64,000 bases of DNA from Fonticella tunisiensis (lineage in GTDB: Bacteria; Bacillota; Clostridia; Clostridiales; Caloramatoraceae), in the NCBI RefSeq assembly GCF_004364155.1, contig NZ_SOAZ01000005.1, positions 1-64,000 on the forward strand. The letters are read 5' to 3'. Below are positions 45,756 through 54,030 of this stretch, one piece after another (positions within the stretch are counted from its first letter, which is position 1; each line of letters starts with the position of its first letter). A program made the position numbers and the translations under genes. A model generated the notes under the pieces. The model made no database searches, was not told the DNA's origin, and was given only the letters and a program-made list of their open reading frames with translations.

Positions 45756-46439
45756 TTAATATGCTTTTCCCTCGCTGGATGCTGACACTCCTATAATCTT
45801 AAGTGATGAACTGGCACCGATTCTTGTAGCACCTGCTTCAATCATATTAACTGCATCCTCAAAGCTATGCACTCCTCCTGAAGCCTTCACTCCCATTTCA
45901 CTTCCTACGGTTTCCCTCATAAGCTTAACATCCTCAACCTTTGCCCCCCACTTGCTAAATCCTGTTGAGGTTTTTACAAAGTCAGCTCCCGCTTCCTTAG
46001 AAAGCCTGCATGCCATAACCTTCTCTTCATCGGTTAAAAGACAGGTTTCTATAATAACTTTAACAAGTGCCTTATCCTTAGCAGCCTCCACAACTGCCTC
46101 TATATCCTTCTTAACATAATCATATTCCCTGGCTTTAAGCATCCCTATATTAATAACCATGTCAACTTCCTTGGCCCCATCTTCAATAGCTTTTCTAGCT
46201 TCGAAGGCCTTAACCTCTGAAGGGGAAGCTCCTAGAGGAAAGCCTATTACAGTACAGGTCTTTACCTTTGAACCTTTAAGTTCCTCTGAAGCAAGCTTAA
46301 CATAGCATGGATTAATGCATACCGATGCAAAGCCATACTCCTTGGCTTCCCGGCATATTTTTTTTACGTCCTCAGGAGTTGTCTCAGGCTTTAAAATAGT
46401 ATGATCAATTATTGAGGCTACATATTCCCTGGTTATCAT
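45756..46439 (-). CDS. deoC: Deoxyribose-phosphate aldolase
   Basis: Splits 2-deoxyribose 5-phosphate into glyceraldehyde 3-phosphate and acetaldehyde in nucleoside breakdown. 227 residues with a class I aldolase barrel. The Schiff-base lysine is Lys156 in [10 protein letters not shown], with the conserved Asp93 (EVDMVIN) and a second lysine Lys127 (KALVKVIIE). AGGAGGAAT precedes the ATG. Transcribed alone. Confidence 0.95.
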   Translation of the reverse strand: MITREYVASIIDHTILKPETTPEDVKKICREAKEYGFASVCINPCYVKLASEELKGSKVKTCTVIGFPLGASPSEVKAFEARKAIEDGAKEVDMVINIGMLKAREYDYVKKDIEAVVEAAKDKALVKVIIETCLLTDEEKVMACRLSKEAGADFVKTSTGFSKWGAKVEDVKLMRETVGSEMGVKASGGVHSFEDAVNMIEAGATRIGASSSLKIIGVSASSEGKAY

Positions 46440-46553
46440 ATTTTATTCCTCCTATTATTTTGATTTTCACTTAATATTTTAACCTATATTTGGCCTAATT
46501 GATAATTTTATTTTATATAATTTTTAGTCTTATAAGAACTATATCCTAAAATT

Positions 46554-46651
46554 AACTTGTTGTGACAGTTTGATCCTTCTAAGAGTGCTGCGATAAAAAA
46601 TATGTTTCATTCATTAATATAATTGCACAAGGAAGCTCTAATGCTCGAGTT
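46554..46651 (+). repeat. Partial copy of a small dispersed repeat (copy A)
   Basis: AACTTGTTGTGAC (from 46554) is followed 33 nt after its start by GCTGCGATAAAAAATATG and TTTCATTCA (46587-46613), then GCACAAGGAAGCTC. The same words with the same 33-nt spacing are found in copy B (minus strand from 59089). The second terminal arm of copy B is missing here. The right end reaches the 3' end of the hypB remnant. Confidence 0.6.
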
Positions 46652-47009
46652 GGGTGACAAGATTCTGTATTTTTTCATTTATATTGCCTTCAAGCCACTC
46701 CACCAATTCGTCAATACCAGTTTCCTTTGTTGAGGATACCCTGAACACCCTGATATTTGGGTTCATTTCCTTTGCAGTGTTTTCCAACCTAACATCGTCA
46801 AAATCGAAATATTTAATCATGTCATACTTATTTATTACTATGGACTCGGATGTTGTGAACATAAGGGGGTACTTCTCTAGCTTGTCATCTCCCTCGGGAA
46901 CACTTAAAATAGCCACCCTGATATCTTCCCCTATGTTAAATTCTGCAGGACATAGAGCTGCAACATAAATGATGTGTCCGTAATTACTATAAAAAAGTGA
47001 AGTAATCAT
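46638..47009 (-). pseudogene. hypB: Remnant of hypB (hydrogenase nickel-incorporation GTPase), C-terminal part only
   Basis: A 123-codon open frame whose residues about 19-110 (LCPAEFNIGEDIRVAILSV, EGDDKLEKYPLMF, VINKYDM, NPNIRVFRVSSTKETGIDE) match the C-terminal half of HypB, including the G4 NKxD motif as NKYD. The nickel-binding N-terminus and the P-loop are absent, and the junction (residues 1-18) is degenerate where the family has ENVGNLVCP. There is no ribosome-binding site before the ATG, and no hyp or hydrogenase genes are nearby. Most likely a decayed fragment. Confidence 0.75.
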
Positions 47010-47252
47010 AACAGCATAACTTAGTATAATAAATATTTAGGATAATCTATACCATAAATTAGTATTTTCTGTTATAATTATAGTGTGAATATTTCAAAAA
47101 TTAAAGACATATTAAGAAAAAATTATCATTATTCTTAAAAACGGTTTTATCAAAAAACTTCTTCGTGGAAATCATAATATATGATATAATTTACAATATA
47201 ATTGGAATTTTATATATTCATAAATAAAATATGTGGCAAAGGAGATAGTGTA

Positions 47253-47672
47253 ATGAGCTTTAGGGAGAAGTTATCACAAAAATATGCTGAGGCTTATTTA
47301 AAAAAATATGGAGATCGTTTAACGCAGGTTCAGGGGCACGTATTAAGCGTTAAAGTTACTACCAAAACTATATTGTGGATTTATCATATACTTAAGGCTG
47401 ATATAGTTGTAAAACCTGAAAGAAGCAAAGCAGTAGTTAGATGCCAGTATAAGAAAAATCAGTGGTTAAAAAAGCCAGTCTTTATGCAGTTAAATCAGGG
47501 TAACATGGTCATTGTTCAAGGGTTAAAACCAAAGAAAAATCAGAAATCAAAGGGCACTGCAAACGAAGCTATTCAAATTATAAACGTTAGAAACCTTACT
47601 ACCAAAAAGGATTTAATAGCCGTTGACCAGCAGGAAGTAAAACGCATTCAAAGGAGGCAGTTTATAAAATAA
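47253..47672 (+). CDS. Conserved hypothetical protein, 139 residues, basic, beta-rich
   Basis: Not assigned to a named family. I start at the ATG at 47253 (AAAGGAGATAGTGT upstream). The protein begins with a charged helix (MSFREKLSQKYAEAYLKKYG), then an extended beta-rich domain (about 20-115) with VQGHVLSVKV, ADIVVKPE, VRCQYKK and NMVIVQGLKPKK, and ends with NVRNLTTKKDLIAVDQ. It is strongly basic. The short-strand pattern with turns is compatible with an OB-like or other nucleic-acid-binding barrel, but this is only inference. It has its own terminator and is upstream of ldh. Confidence 0.8.
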   Translation: MSFREKLSQKYAEAYLKKYGDRLTQVQGHVLSVKVTTKTILWIYHILKADIVVKPERSKAVVRCQYKKNQWLKKPVFMQLNQGNMVIVQGLKPKKNQKSKGTANEAIQIINVRNLTTKKDLIAVDQQEVKRIQRRQFIK

Positions 47673-47696
47673 AGCATATGGATTTCCATATGCTTT
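47671..47696 (+). terminator. Terminator after the 139-residue unknown gene
   Basis: AAAGCATATGG (47671-47681) pairs with CCATATGCTTT (47686-47696) and is followed by ATTTTAT. It starts within the stop codon region. Confidence 0.75.
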
Positions 47697-47779
47697 ATTT
47701 TATATGCAAGTGTATTATAAAAAATTCTGTATTCGCGCACACTAAATATTAAAATAAGTCATTTGGGAGGTAATTTATA

Positions 47780-48715
47780 ATGAGCAAAGTCGCAATCGTA
47801 GGTTCTGGGTTTGTAGGCGCTACTTCTGCTTTTACACTTGCTGCAAGCGGTACAGTTACTGAAATAGTTCTAATAGATATTAACAGGAATAAAGCCATAG
47901 GAGATGCCCTGGACATAAGCCATGGAGTTCCACTAATGAGGCCTGTTGATGTTTACGCTGGCGACTACTCCGATGTAAAGGGATCGGATATTGTAATCAT
48001 AACCGCCGGAGCAAACCAAAAACCCGGTGAAACCAGACTCGATCTTGTCAAGAAAAATACGGCCATATTTAAGGAAATGATTCCAAAGCTTTTGTCAGTC
48101 AATGATAAGGCCCTATACCTAATAGTCACCAATCCCGTTGATGTACTTACCTATGTAACTCACAAAATATCAGGCCTTCCCTGGGGAAGGGTTCTAGGTT
48201 CCGGTACTGTCCTTGATAGTTCAAGGTTCAGATTTCTTCTCAGCAGGCACTGCGGTATTGATCCTAGAAACATCCATGGATACATTATAGGTGAGCATGG
48301 AGATTCCGAACTTGCCGCATGGAGTCTCACAAACGTAGCAGGAGTTCCATTTACGGAATACTGTACAATTTGTAAATCAAAATGCGATGCAAACTTCAGA
48401 AGAAAAGTAGTTGATGAAGTAAGAAATGCTGCTTATAAAATTATTGAGAACAAGGGAGCAACGTATTATGCAGTGGCCATGGCCGTAAGAAGAATTGTTG
48501 AGGCAATAACCCGCGATGAAAAGTCAATCCTTACGGTTTCTTCTCCTCTAAGTAACATATATGGGGTTTCAGATGTGGCTTTAAGCGTTCCTTCAATTGT
48601 GGGTAAAAACGGTGTTGAAAGTATATTGGAACTGCCACTGGACGATGATGAAATAAAAGCATTTCAGAAATCTGCAGAGATTATGGCCAATGTTATAAAG
48701 GAGCTTGATATATAG
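47780..48715 (+). CDS. ldh: L-lactate dehydrogenase
   Basis: Reduces pyruvate to L-lactate with NADH in fermentation. 311 residues: dinucleotide site VGSGFVGATSA (7-17), substrate-specificity loop GANQKPGETR (Gln before the Lys-Pro favours lactate over malate dehydrogenase), TNPVDVLT, DSSRFR and the catalytic histidine in GEHGDSE. A cysteine cluster in EYCTICKSKC (near 195) is not a usual feature. GGGAGG precedes the ATG. It has its own terminator; I saw no clear Rex operator directly upstream. Confidence 0.93.
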   Translation: MSKVAIVGSGFVGATSAFTLAASGTVTEIVLIDINRNKAIGDALDISHGVPLMRPVDVYAGDYSDVKGSDIVIITAGANQKPGETRLDLVKKNTAIFKEMIPKLLSVNDKALYLIVTNPVDVLTYVTHKISGLPWGRVLGSGTVLDSSRFRFLLSRHCGIDPRNIHGYIIGEHGDSELAAWSLTNVAGVPFTEYCTICKSKCDANFRRKVVDEVRNAAYKIIENKGATYYAVAMAVRRIVEAITRDEKSILTVSSPLSNIYGVSDVALSVPSIVGKNGVESILELPLDDDEIKAFQKSAEIMANVIKELDI

Positions 48716-48730
48716 AATTTTTAAAGTTCG

Positions 48731-48762
48731 TGGTGGCTGAAAATTTAATTTTTCAGCCACCA
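48731..48762. terminator. Bidirectional terminator between ldh and the P-type ATPase gene
   Basis: TGGTGGCTGAAAA (48731-48743) pairs perfectly with TTTTCAGCCACCA (48750-48762), loop of 6 nt, followed by TTTTAAAT on the plus strand. The two genes are convergent. Confidence 0.82.
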
Positions 48763-48777
48763 TTTTAAATATTCATT

Positions 48778-51432
48778 TTATTTACTGTACCATATAAGGC
48801 TGGATATCAGGGATATTGTGCCTGAAAATGCAAGAACTATTCCCCATTGTAAAAGGTTTAATCCTTGAGTATAGAATATGCTCTGCAGCCAGGGTATGTA
48901 AATTATCGTGATCAATAATATCATCGATGACAAAACTGCAGCAACAAGATAAATATTGGTAAAAAAGCCTATTTTAAATACAGAATGCCTCTCAGATCTG
49001 CACTCGAATACATGGAAAAGCTGCGACATTACAAGTGTAGCAAGTGCTACTGTTCTTGAAAGCCTCAAATTGCCCTCAAAATACACCAGTGTCATGGAAA
49101 ATGCTGCTATAGTACAAAGGCCTATTAAGCTTCCCCTTAAAATTATCTTTGCCCGGAGTCCATCTGAAAAAATGCTCTCGTCCTTTCTTCTTGGCCTTCT
49201 TGACATTACATCCTTTTCCCCCGGTTCAAGGCTTAATGCCATTGCAGGAAGTCCGTCAGTTGCAAGATTAACCAGCAGTATCTGTATAGGCAAAAGTGGT
49301 ATTGGAAGGCTCAAAAAAGATGAAATAAACATGGTAAGAACCTCGCCTATGTTACAGGACAGGAGATATCTTAAAAACTTTCTTATATTGTCATATATTA
49401 CCCTTCCTTCCCTAACCGCCGAAACTATCGTTGCAAAATTATCGTCAAGAAGTATCATGGATGATACTTCCTTTGTAACGTCAGTGCCTGAAATACCCAT
49501 TGCAATACCTATGTCAGCCTCTTTTATTGCAGGGGCGTCGTTTACCCCATCTCCGGTCATAGCAACTACCATGCCATTTTTCTTCAAAGCCCTAACAATT
49601 CTGTATTTGTGTGAGGGATTTACCCTTGCAAACACTCTTGCCCTATCTATAATCTTTTCCAGCATTGAATCATTCATCCTGTCAAGTTCCTCACCAGTTA
49701 TTACCATTCCGTCCTTATCAAGTATCTTTAATTCACTTGCAATTGCCCGGGCAGTCAGCTTGTGATCCCCGGTAATCATAACAGGGATAATTCCTGCAAG
49801 CCTGCATTCTATAACTGAATCCCTTACTTCTTCCCTCGGCGGGTCTATCATTCCAACAAGGCCGAGGAACACAAGATCGTCTTCTCCTGTATTAACATTA
49901 CTTGAATCCATTTCTTTATAGGCGACAGCTAAAACTCTTAAAGCAGATTCGGCCATTCTATTGTTTGCATATGTAATTTTTTGTCTAATACTGCTTGAAA
50001 GTGAGGTTTCCTCTCCGTTCTCCAGATAACTTTTACATTTATTTAAAACTCTTTCAGGAGCACCCTTCACAAATAGGTATCTCCTTCTATCATAGCCGCA
50101 AAGTACCGACATCATTTTTCTCTCTGAGTCAAAGGGATTCTCCTTTATTACCCTGTATTTTCTAAGAAGCTCTCCTCTATAAATTCCTGACTTTGCTCCC
50201 ATAATAAGAAGAGATATCTCCGTTGGATCTCCCGAATATTGGCTATTGCTATTTCCTATGAATACCACCTTTCTATCCTCTTCAGGTATTGAAGAATTAT
50301 TGCATATAACGCTTGCCTCTATGAGCATCCTCAGTTCTTTAATATTTCTAACGTTAACCCTTGATCCATTGCAGATGATATCCCCCTTTGTTGAATAACC
50401 ATCTCCTGTAACGTCACAATTCCTGTCAACTATGTAAATTTTCTTTACGGTCATCTTGTTCTGTGTAAGGGTTCCTGTTTTGTCAGAACAAATAACATTT
50501 GTACAGCCAAGGGTTTCAACTGCTGGAAGTTTTCTTACAAGGGCATTTCTCTTCATCATTCTTTGAACTCCAAGTGCAAGGGATACAGTAACTATTGCAG
50601 GAAGTCCCTCCGGTATAGCTGCAACTGCAAGGCTAACCCCTATTAGAAACATTTTATAGGCATCCTCTCCTCTGATTATTCCTGTAACAGTTACAATTCC
50701 ACAAATGATAATACATCCGTAAACCAGTATTTCCCCCAGTTTATCCAACTTATTTTGAAGAGGCGTCCTTCCTGTTTCAATATTTTGAAGCATTCCTGCT
50801 ATTTTGCCCATCTCGGTATTCATTCCAACAGCGATAACCCTCGCTCTTCCTCGTCCCCTGACAATGCTGCATCCCATATAAAGCATATTTTCACCTGAAG
50901 GAAATTCTATACCCTTAAATATCTTCTTCTCAACGGGGATTGATTCACCTGTAAGAATCGATTCATCGGCGTTCACATCATCCCCCTTTATAAGTACACA
51001 ATCAGCTGGTATTCTATCCCCTGCCTCAAGTTCTATAATGTCTCCAATAACAAGCTCCCTTGCTTTAATTGTTATAAGCTTGCCATCCCTTATAACCTTT
51101 GCCGTTGGTGCAGCAAGCTCCTTTAATGCCTCAAGTGACCTTTCAGTTTTGTATTCCTGAATAAATCCAAGCACTGCGTTTAAAACAATTATAATAAGTA
51201 TTGTAACAGCATCAGCCTTCTCTCCCATAAAACCTGAAATGGCCGTTGCAGCCATAAGTACCCATGTCATAAAATCGCCGAATTGAGATAAAAAGATCTT
51301 AAACGGAGACATCTTTTCCCTTCTTATAAGTTCGTTATATCCATGTTTCTCAAGCCTTTTCTTCGCTTCTCTCTGGGTTAATCCATAATCACTATCTATT
51401 CTTTCTCCTGTGTTTATATTTACTACCCTCAC
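48778..51432 (-). CDS. Calcium-translocating P-type ATPase (P2A)
   Basis: 884 residues from the GTG at 51432 (AGGAGG 9 nt upstream; the in-frame TTG and ATG ahead of it overlap the ribosome site). P-ATPase layout: actuator TGES, phosphorylation DKTGTLTQNKMTV, nucleotide-binding KGAPE, hinge GDGVNDAPA, and about ten membrane helices. Calcium-site residues as in SERCA: Glu in AAIPEGLPAIV (helix 4), Asn and Glu in CNIGEVL (helix 5), and Asn-x2-Thr-Asp in NLATDGLPA (helix 6). This supports Ca2+ export; Mn2+ cannot be excluded. Confidence 0.92.
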   Translation of the reverse strand: MRVVNINTGERIDSDYGLTQREAKKRLEKHGYNELIRREKMSPFKIFLSQFGDFMTWVLMAATAISGFMGEKADAVTILIIIVLNAVLGFIQEYKTERSLEALKELAAPTAKVIRDGKLITIKARELVIGDIIELEAGDRIPADCVLIKGDDVNADESILTGESIPVEKKIFKGIEFPSGENMLYMGCSIVRGRGRARVIAVGMNTEMGKIAGMLQNIETGRTPLQNKLDKLGEILVYGCIIICGIVTVTGIIRGEDAYKMFLIGVSLAVAAIPEGLPAIVTVSLALGVQRMMKRNALVRKLPAVETLGCTNVICSDKTGTLTQNKMTVKKIYIVDRNCDVTGDGYSTKGDIICNGSRVNVRNIKELRMLIEASVICNNSSIPEEDRKVVFIGNSNSQYSGDPTEISLLIMGAKSGIYRGELLRKYRVIKENPFDSERKMMSVLCGYDRRRYLFVKGAPERVLNKCKSYLENGEETSLSSSIRQKITYANNRMAESALRVLAVAYKEMDSSNVNTGEDDLVFLGLVGMIDPPREEVRDSVIECRLAGIIPVMITGDHKLTARAIASELKILDKDGMVITGEELDRMNDSMLEKIIDRARVFARVNPSHKYRIVRALKKNGMVVAMTGDGVNDAPAIKEADIGIAMGISGTDVTKEVSSMILLDDNFATIVSAVREGRVIYDNIRKFLRYLLSCNIGEVLTMFISSFLSLPIPLLPIQILLVNLATDGLPAMALSLEPGEKDVMSRRPRRKDESIFSDGLRAKIILRGSLIGLCTIAAFSMTLVYFEGNLRLSRTVALATLVMSQLFHVFECRSERHSVFKIGFFTNIYLVAAVLSSMILLITIIYIPWLQSIFYTQGLNLLQWGIVLAFSGTISLISSLIWYSK

Positions 51433-51634
51433 ATATACCATCCTCCTCAATTAAACCTATAACTATTTATATTTAAAACCTGATTTAAGTATCACTTTAA
51501 TGATTAAAATAAATGTTTTTAAATTCATAGCCAGGTTATACTAAAAGTGTGAACTCACTTTTTTCCATTAAATCATTTACTTTTTTATCATTTTATATAT
51601 AATAATTAAAGTAATCTATTTAGGAGGTGAAAAT

Positions 51635-53266
51635 ATGCCGGACGTTATATACATAACAGGCCATAAAAATCCTGATACCGATTCCATTTGCTCAGCAATC
51701 GCCTACGCAGAGCTTAAGAAAAAGCTCGGACATAATGCTGTAGCTGCCAGACTTGGCGATATTAATAGAGAGACAGAATTCATACTTAATTATTTTGGTG
51801 TTCCTGCACCTGAATACCTTCCTACAGTAAAAACTCAGGTGAGCGATTTGAACATCGACAACGTTATTCCAGTGTCACCTGATGTATCCATAAAAACAGC
51901 ATGGATGCTCATGAAGAAAAACAACATAAAAACTCTTCCAGTTGTGGATGAAAACGAAAGACTTATTGGAATAGTTACCCCTTCAGACATAACAAACAAA
52001 TACATGGATGCACTCGAAAACAACATTATTGCTGCAAGTAAAACTCCCCTTAGAAACATAGTTGAAACCCTTAATGCAAAGATCGTTTGCGGCAGCCAGA
52101 AGGATTTTAAAACAAGCGGGAAGGTAGTTGTTGCTGCGCTGACTCCTGAACAATCAAAATCCTTTATCGATAAAGGTGATATTGTAATAACGGGAAACAG
52201 AACTGACAGCCAGCTTATAGCAATAGAATCAGGGGCAAACCTAATAATTGTAACCGGAGGATGCGAAGTAGAAAAGGAAGTTATAGAGGCTGCAAAAAAA
52301 GCAAATTGCATATTGATGATAACCCCAAATGATACTTTTTCAACTTCAAGGCTTATAAACCAGAGCATACCTGTTGAGTACGTCATGACGACGGAAAACA
52401 TAATAAGCTTTAACTTGGACGATTTTGTAGATGAAATAAAGGATAAGATGCTTCAAACCAGGTACAGAAACTACTGCGTTGTTGATGAAAACAATAGAGT
52501 AAAGGGGCTTGTTTCAAGATATCACCTTATTTCCCAGAGAAAGAAAAAGGTTATACTTATGGATCATAATGAACGCGGTCAATCAGTTCATGGCATAGAT
52601 GAAGCCGAAATACTTGAAATAATTGACCATCACAGGATAGCTGATATTCAGACCGGCAGGCCTATATACTTCAGAAATGAACCTGTTGGAAGCACTTCAA
52701 CGATTGTTGCAAATATATATTTTGAAAACGGTGTAAGGCCTACTAAAAGCATAGCTGGAATACTTTGTGCAGCAATACTCTCTGATACTTTAAAGTTTAA
52801 GTCTCCAACATGTACATTCATTGACAAAATGACAGCTGAAAGGCTTGCTGAAATTGCAGGAATTGACATAGACAGCTTTGCTCTTGAAATGTTCAAGGCA
52901 GGTTCTTCCCTCACTGGAAGGACTCCTGAGGAAATATTCTATCAGGATTTTAAGGACTTTAGCCTTGGAAAATATAAAATAGGAATCGGACAGGTAAGCA
53001 CCATGGATACGGACAGCATAACAAGCGTTAAGGAAGAATTGCTTAAATATATGGAGAAGGTTTATAAAGATAAAAACTACAACCTTGTGATAATAATGCT
53101 TACAGACATCATAAAGGAAGGCTCTGAGCTTCTATTCGTTGGTGAGGATAGGGAACTCATAGCCAGGGCGTTTAATGTAGAACCCGGTGAAAACTCTGTT
53201 TACCTGCCTGGCGTTGTCTCAAGGAAGAAACAGGTCGTTCCACCACTATCTGCAGCAATACAGTAA
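51635..53266 (+). CDS. Regulated family II inorganic pyrophosphatase (DHH-CBS-DRTGG-CBS)
   Basis: Manganese/cobalt-dependent hydrolysis of pyrophosphate. 543 residues: catalytic DHH half with metal ligands His10, Asp14 and Asp16 (HKNPDTDS), CBS domain 1 (about 66-127), a DRTGG domain (about 140-245), CBS domain 2 (about 246-303), then the second part of the DHH domain with DHH at 331-333 and a DHHA2 domain (about 420-543). Clostridial relatives are inhibited by AMP/ADP and activated by ATP and Ap4A through these inserted domains. AGGAGGTG precedes the ATG. Confidence 0.94.
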   Translation: MPDVIYITGHKNPDTDSICSAIAYAELKKKLGHNAVAARLGDINRETEFILNYFGVPAPEYLPTVKTQVSDLNIDNVIPVSPDVSIKTAWMLMKKNNIKTLPVVDENERLIGIVTPSDITNKYMDALENNIIAASKTPLRNIVETLNAKIVCGSQKDFKTSGKVVVAALTPEQSKSFIDKGDIVITGNRTDSQLIAIESGANLIIVTGGCEVEKEVIEAAKKANCILMITPNDTFSTSRLINQSIPVEYVMTTENIISFNLDDFVDEIKDKMLQTRYRNYCVVDENNRVKGLVSRYHLISQRKKKVILMDHNERGQSVHGIDEAEILEIIDHHRIADIQTGRPIYFRNEPVGSTSTIVANIYFENGVRPTKSIAGILCAAILSDTLKFKSPTCTFIDKMTAERLAEIAGIDIDSFALEMFKAGSSLTGRTPEEIFYQDFKDFSLGKYKIGIGQVSTMDTDSITSVKEELLKYMEKVYKDKNYNLVIIMLTDIIKEGSELLFVGEDRELIARAFNVEPGENSVYLPGVVSRKKQVVPPLSAAIQ

Positions 53267-53274
53267 ATTACAAT

Positions 53275-53316
53275 AAATGCTCTATAAAATTCATTCATGA
53301 ATTTTATAGAGCATTT
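53275..53316 (+). terminator. Terminator after the pyrophosphatase gene
   Basis: A 20-bp inverted repeat (53275-53294 with 53297-53316) with outer stem AAATGCTC, followed by ATATTATATTT. Convergent with speH. Confidence 0.75.
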
Positions 53317-53334
53317 ATATTATATTTATGTATA

Positions 53335-53368
53335 AAAAATGGGTCCTAAATAATTAGGGCCGCATTTT
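53335..53368 (-). terminator. Terminator after speH
   Basis: AAAATGGGTCCTAA (53336-53349) pairs with TTAGGGCCGCATTTT (53354-53368) with small mismatches; on the minus strand it is followed by T6. Confidence 0.7.
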
Positions 53369-53377
53369 CGTTATCCT

Positions 53378-53758
53378 TTACAGGTTTGAAACCTTTACTG
53401 ACACAGGCTGGTCAAAGAGTCCCCTTTTAACTTCGGTGGCTGTTATATGCTTTGCTTTAAACTTTTCAGTTAAATAGTTGCATGCATCCCATGGATTTAT
53501 CCTGTCTCCGCATGTAAATACATCCACAGCAGCATAACCCAGCTCCGGCCATGTGTGTATAGTAAGATGTGATTCCGATATAACCACAACACCACTTACT
53601 CCCTGAGGGCTAAACTTATGAAATGCTACCTCCCTAATTTCAGCCCCTGCGGCCAAGGCTGAATCCACCATTATCTTTTTAATAAGTTCGCTATCATCCA
53701 AAATAGCTGGATCGCATCCATATATCTCCGCTAAAATATGACGACCCAATGCGTTCAT
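53378..53758 (-). CDS. speH: S-adenosylmethionine decarboxylase proenzyme (class 1B)
   Basis: Makes decarboxylated S-adenosylmethionine for spermidine synthesis. It self-cleaves at Glu62-Ser63 within VISESHLTIHTWPE, so Ser63 becomes the pyruvoyl group. His68 and Cys83 are the expected catalytic partners. From the ATG at 53758 the length is 126 residues, identical to B. subtilis SpeH; an in-frame TTG at 53770 touches the AGGAGG. No speE or speA is nearby. Confidence 0.95.
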   Translation of the reverse strand: MNALGRHILAEIYGCDPAILDDSELIKKIMVDSALAAGAEIREVAFHKFSPQGVSGVVVISESHLTIHTWPELGYAAVDVFTCGDRINPWDACNYLTEKFKAKHITATEVKRGLFDQPVSVKVSNL

Positions 53759-53967
53759 TCCGACTCTCAACCTCCTTTTTCAAAATTTCAATATATAAAT
53801 TTTATCAAAATGAACCAAAAAGTCAATATAAATTATAGAAATCAATTGTTAAATGAAATTATAAACATAATTTATCAATATTTCTCTTTAAATCTCTGTA
53901 TTTTACATCGATTTATAATCTTGTCCATTATCTCTATATACAACTTATAAATAGAACGAAAATAAAT

Positions 53968-54007
53968 AATAGGTAGATCATAATAAAATAATATGTATCT
54001 ACCTATT
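53968..54007 (-). terminator. Terminator after the ispH-S1 gene
   Basis: AATAGGTAGAT (53968-53978) pairs with ATCTACCTATT (53997-54007). On the minus strand ATTTATTTT follows. Confidence 0.7.
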
Positions 54008-54030
54008 ATAAGTTAATTGTCTAATTGCTA

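Noticed and set aside
47080-47100. Rex-like palindrome TGTGAATATTTCA upstream of the unknown gene
   Set aside because: Spacing is one base short and the outer positions do not match the operator.
48956-49765. Long open frame (269 codons) on the plus strand antisense to the Ca2+-type ATPase
   Set aside because: Ser/Thr/Ile-rich shadow of a well-conserved P-type ATPase, with no family motif.
51835-52401. 188-codon antisense frame inside the pyrophosphatase gene
   Set aside because: Lies over the conserved CBS/DRTGG coding region and has no recognisable domain.
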